DNA of 26,970 nucleotides from JAAYDK01 sp964543935 (GTDB taxonomy: Bacteria > Spirochaetota > Spirochaetia > Sphaerochaetales > Sphaerochaetaceae): the NCBI GenBank assembly GCA_964543935.1, contig CAZJAK010000030.1, positions 1-26,970 of the forward strand, given 5' to 3'. Shown here piece after piece: positions 25,473-26,970 of the stretch. Below the pieces are notes generated by a model, which did no database searches, was not told the origin of the DNA, and saw nothing but the letters and a program-made list of their open reading frames with translations. How positions within the stretch are numbered: the stretch's first letter is position 1; each line of letters starts with the position of its first letter. Both the position numbers and the translations under genes were made by a program.

Positions 25473-26567
25473 ATGGCTTACAGGGATAAAACGACATATG
25501 ACGACATGGGCACCCATCGGCAAGGCCGCTCTTCAAGCGAGCGTGATGGGACCGGCAGCCGCAAGGTTGTCGTCGCCGTCGTGTTGCTGGGTGTGGTCAT
25601 CTGCATCGCTGTCGTAGTCGTTTGGCTCATGTTGTTTCCGTCAGAACCCAAGAAGCCCAATCCCAGCCAGCTGGTGATCGATGCTCAACCTCCCGTGACG
25701 CAATCAAAACCGGTAGTGCCTGGGACCAAGGAGGAAGTCCCTGCCACGCAAAACGTGGATGCCGACTCACTTGCCAGGATTCCCGTGGTTCAAACTCCGC
25801 TTCCTTCGGCAGTGCCCGTCAAGCAACCTGTGGCCAGCGGAATCTCCTACAAGCAGCATGTCGTCAAAGAGGGCGAGACGCTCGATTCGATCGCCACCGC
25901 CTATGGATTGACCAAAGAGACCCTTATCAGCGTGAACCGTATCAGGAACATCACGGCCATAAAAGCCGGAGACATATGGAAGATCCCCGACCGCGATGGG
26001 CAGTTGTATACCGTCCAGACCGGCGATTCATTATCGATCATCACCAGCAGGTACAATCCCACCTTGGGCTGGAAGACTTTGCAGGAAATCAACGGATTGT
26101 CGACCGAAGTCATCCATCCGGGCCAAGAGTTGTTCATTCCCGCCACTGAGGTGGAAGCTGACGGATCGTTCGCCCAATTCGACCGGTTTGTGCGACCGGC
26201 TGAGGGACGCATCGGCGCACTATACGGGCAAATGGTGAAATATCCCGCTGCCGATGAACCAATGGTGCTCAAAGCAATCTGGATCGAAGCGGCTGCCGGC
26301 AGTCCGGTGATGGCTTCCGCCTCTGGGGTGGTCGTCGATGTCGGCAACGAAACCGCTGGTCTTGGACGGTTCATCGTGCTTTCCCATACCAACGGCTATC
26401 GGACCACCTATGGGCATCTCGATACTGTTTCAGTGAAAGTAGGCGATCAAGTTCGTCAATCGGATGTGATCGGAACCGTGGGAAGCAGTGGCGACATCGA
26501 GCGGCCGTTGCTCCATTTCTCCTTGGAACAAGAGGGGATCGCCCTCAACCCGGTCAACTTCTTCTGA
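25473..26567 (+). CDS. LysM protein with degenerate LytM/M23 domain (EnvC/NlpD-like)
   Basis: The 364-residue protein has a polar N-terminus, one membrane segment (about 32-54), a Pro-rich spacer, two LysM repeats (about 127-171 and 178-223) that should bind peptidoglycan, and a LytM fold (240-364). The zinc motif HxxxD is replaced by Leu266 and Trp270, and the first His of HxH by Leu346; His315 and His348 remain. It is therefore probably not a peptidase. Degenerate LytM proteins such as EnvC and NlpD activate N-acetylmuramoyl-L-alanine amidases at the septum, a role that fits the divergent ftsI. The start ATG 25473 has only a weak upstream G-rich stretch. It ends nine bases from the convergent secA stop. 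Confidence 0.85.
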   Translation: MAYRDKTTYDDMGTHRQGRSSSERDGTGSRKVVVAVVLLGVVICIAVVVVWLMLFPSEPKKPNPSQLVIDAQPPVTQSKPVVPGTKEEVPATQNVDADSLARIPVVQTPLPSAVPVKQPVASGISYKQHVVKEGETLDSIATAYGLTKETLISVNRIRNITAIKAGDIWKIPDRDGQLYTVQTGDSLSIITSRYNPTLGWKTLQEINGLSTEVIHPGQELFIPATEVEADGSFAQFDRFVRPAEGRIGALYGQMVKYPAADEPMVLKAIWIEAAAGSPVMASASGVVVDVGNETAGLGRFIVLSHTNGYRTTYGHLDTVSVKVGDQVRQSDVIGTVGSSGDIERPLLHFSLEQEGIALNPVNFF

Positions 26568-26576
26568 TTCGTTGCC

Positions 26577-26970
26577 TCAAGAGCCGTGACAATGTTTGTA
26601 TTTCTTGCCGCTCCCGCAGGGACAGGGGTCGTTGCGTCCGACTTTTGCGGTGGTCCTGACAACCTGGACCGGGTGGGGCCCTTGTTGGGCACCGGCAGTC
26701 CGTTGTGGTCCCTCCGCAGTGAATTGGGTTGCCCCTTGGTGTGATTCAACCATCCTGACAGCCATCGGTTTGCGTTGTACAGGTTGTTCGTCGGTGTGGA
26801 TGCGGATCCTCACCAGCATGCGGGCTATCGAACGCTTAATCTCGTTGATCATGGTGTCGAAGATGTCGAAGCCTTCCAGCTTATACTCGAGCAACGGATT
26901 CTTTTGGGCATAGGTGCGCAGGTATACCGCTTCTCGGAGTGCTTCCAATTGTTCCAGATGGTCTTGCCAG
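26577..26970 (-). CDS. secA: Preprotein translocase subunit SecA, C-terminus (partial)
   Basis: The last 130 codons of secA are present; the 5' part lies beyond the window. SecA is the cytoplasmic ATPase that drives proteins through SecYEG. The visible part begins WQDHLEQLEALREAVYLRTY, the helical-scaffold region, continues with AQKNPLLEYKLEGFDIF, then a Gln/Pro-rich linker, and ends in the zinc-binding SEC-C motif CPCGSGKKYKHCHG that contacts SecB and phospholipids. The reading frame is open to the window edge. Confidence 0.95.
   Translation of the reverse strand, partial: WQDHLEQLEALREAVYLRTYAQKNPLLEYKLEGFDIFDTMINEIKRSIARMLVRIRIHTDEQPVQRKPMAVRMVESHQGATQFTAEGPQRTAGAQQGPHPVQVVRTTAKVGRNDPCPCGSGKKYKHCHGS

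Noticed and set aside
25473..26567. Calling the LysM protein an active M23 endopeptidase
   Set aside because: Two of three zinc ligands (Leu266 and Trp270 instead of His and Asp) and one catalytic His (Leu346) are missing.

Overview
The window reads as a chromosomal segment of a spirochaete, most likely a non-motile member of the Sphaerochaeta type. The main evidence is gene order: mraZ-rsmH-ftsL-murF-mraY-ftsW-ftsQ-ftsA-ftsZ, then a recombinase, dprA, hslV and hslU, is the backbone of the division/flagellar locus of Borrelia. In Borrelia (and, from hslU on, in Bacillus) that backbone runs on into flgB-flgC-fliE-fliF and ends with flhF-flhG. Here the whole flagellar block between hslU and flhF is missing, and flhF starts 21 bases after hslU. 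Assignment to a lineage is inference; no 16S sequence is present.

Layout. Bases 1-46 are the 3' end of a 5S rRNA, closing an rRNA operon to the left. Next come a DegT-like PLP-fold protein with His at the Schiff-base lysine position, NAD kinase (nadK) and recN, apparently one operon. A GH57/DUF3536 gene runs the other way and overlaps the end of recN. It diverges from a DUF4912 gene followed by a GH57 alpha-glucan branching enzyme, forming a small glucan-metabolism island. A gene for a 77-residue acidic protein, with its own promoter and a shared bidirectional terminator, lies before the division cluster.

The division and cell-wall cluster (about 9.0-17.8 kb) is tightly packed, with several ATGA-type or longer overlaps, and starts at a promoter overlaid with TGGG repeats that look like MraZ operator boxes. 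It lacks ftsI, murE, murD, murG and murC. After ftsZ come two Xer-type tyrosine recombinases on either side of dprA, then hslUV, then flhF. ftsI lies on the minus strand directly after flhF with an intact transpeptidase active site. It diverges from a LysM protein with a degenerate LytM domain (EnvC/NlpD-like), and the two share overlapping -10 sequences. The window ends inside the C-terminus of secA on the minus strand.

How the genes fit together: MurF and MraY supply lipid-linked precursor; FtsW polymerises and FtsI cross-links septal peptidoglycan; FtsZ, FtsA, FtsQ and FtsL organise the divisome; the degenerate LytM protein probably activates a cell-separation amidase. Four genes that appear to begin transcription units (105, minus-strand 6009, 19705, minus-strand 25418) have no Shine-Dalgarno sequence but a -10-like hexamer ending exactly six bases before the ATG, which suggests leaderless mRNAs.
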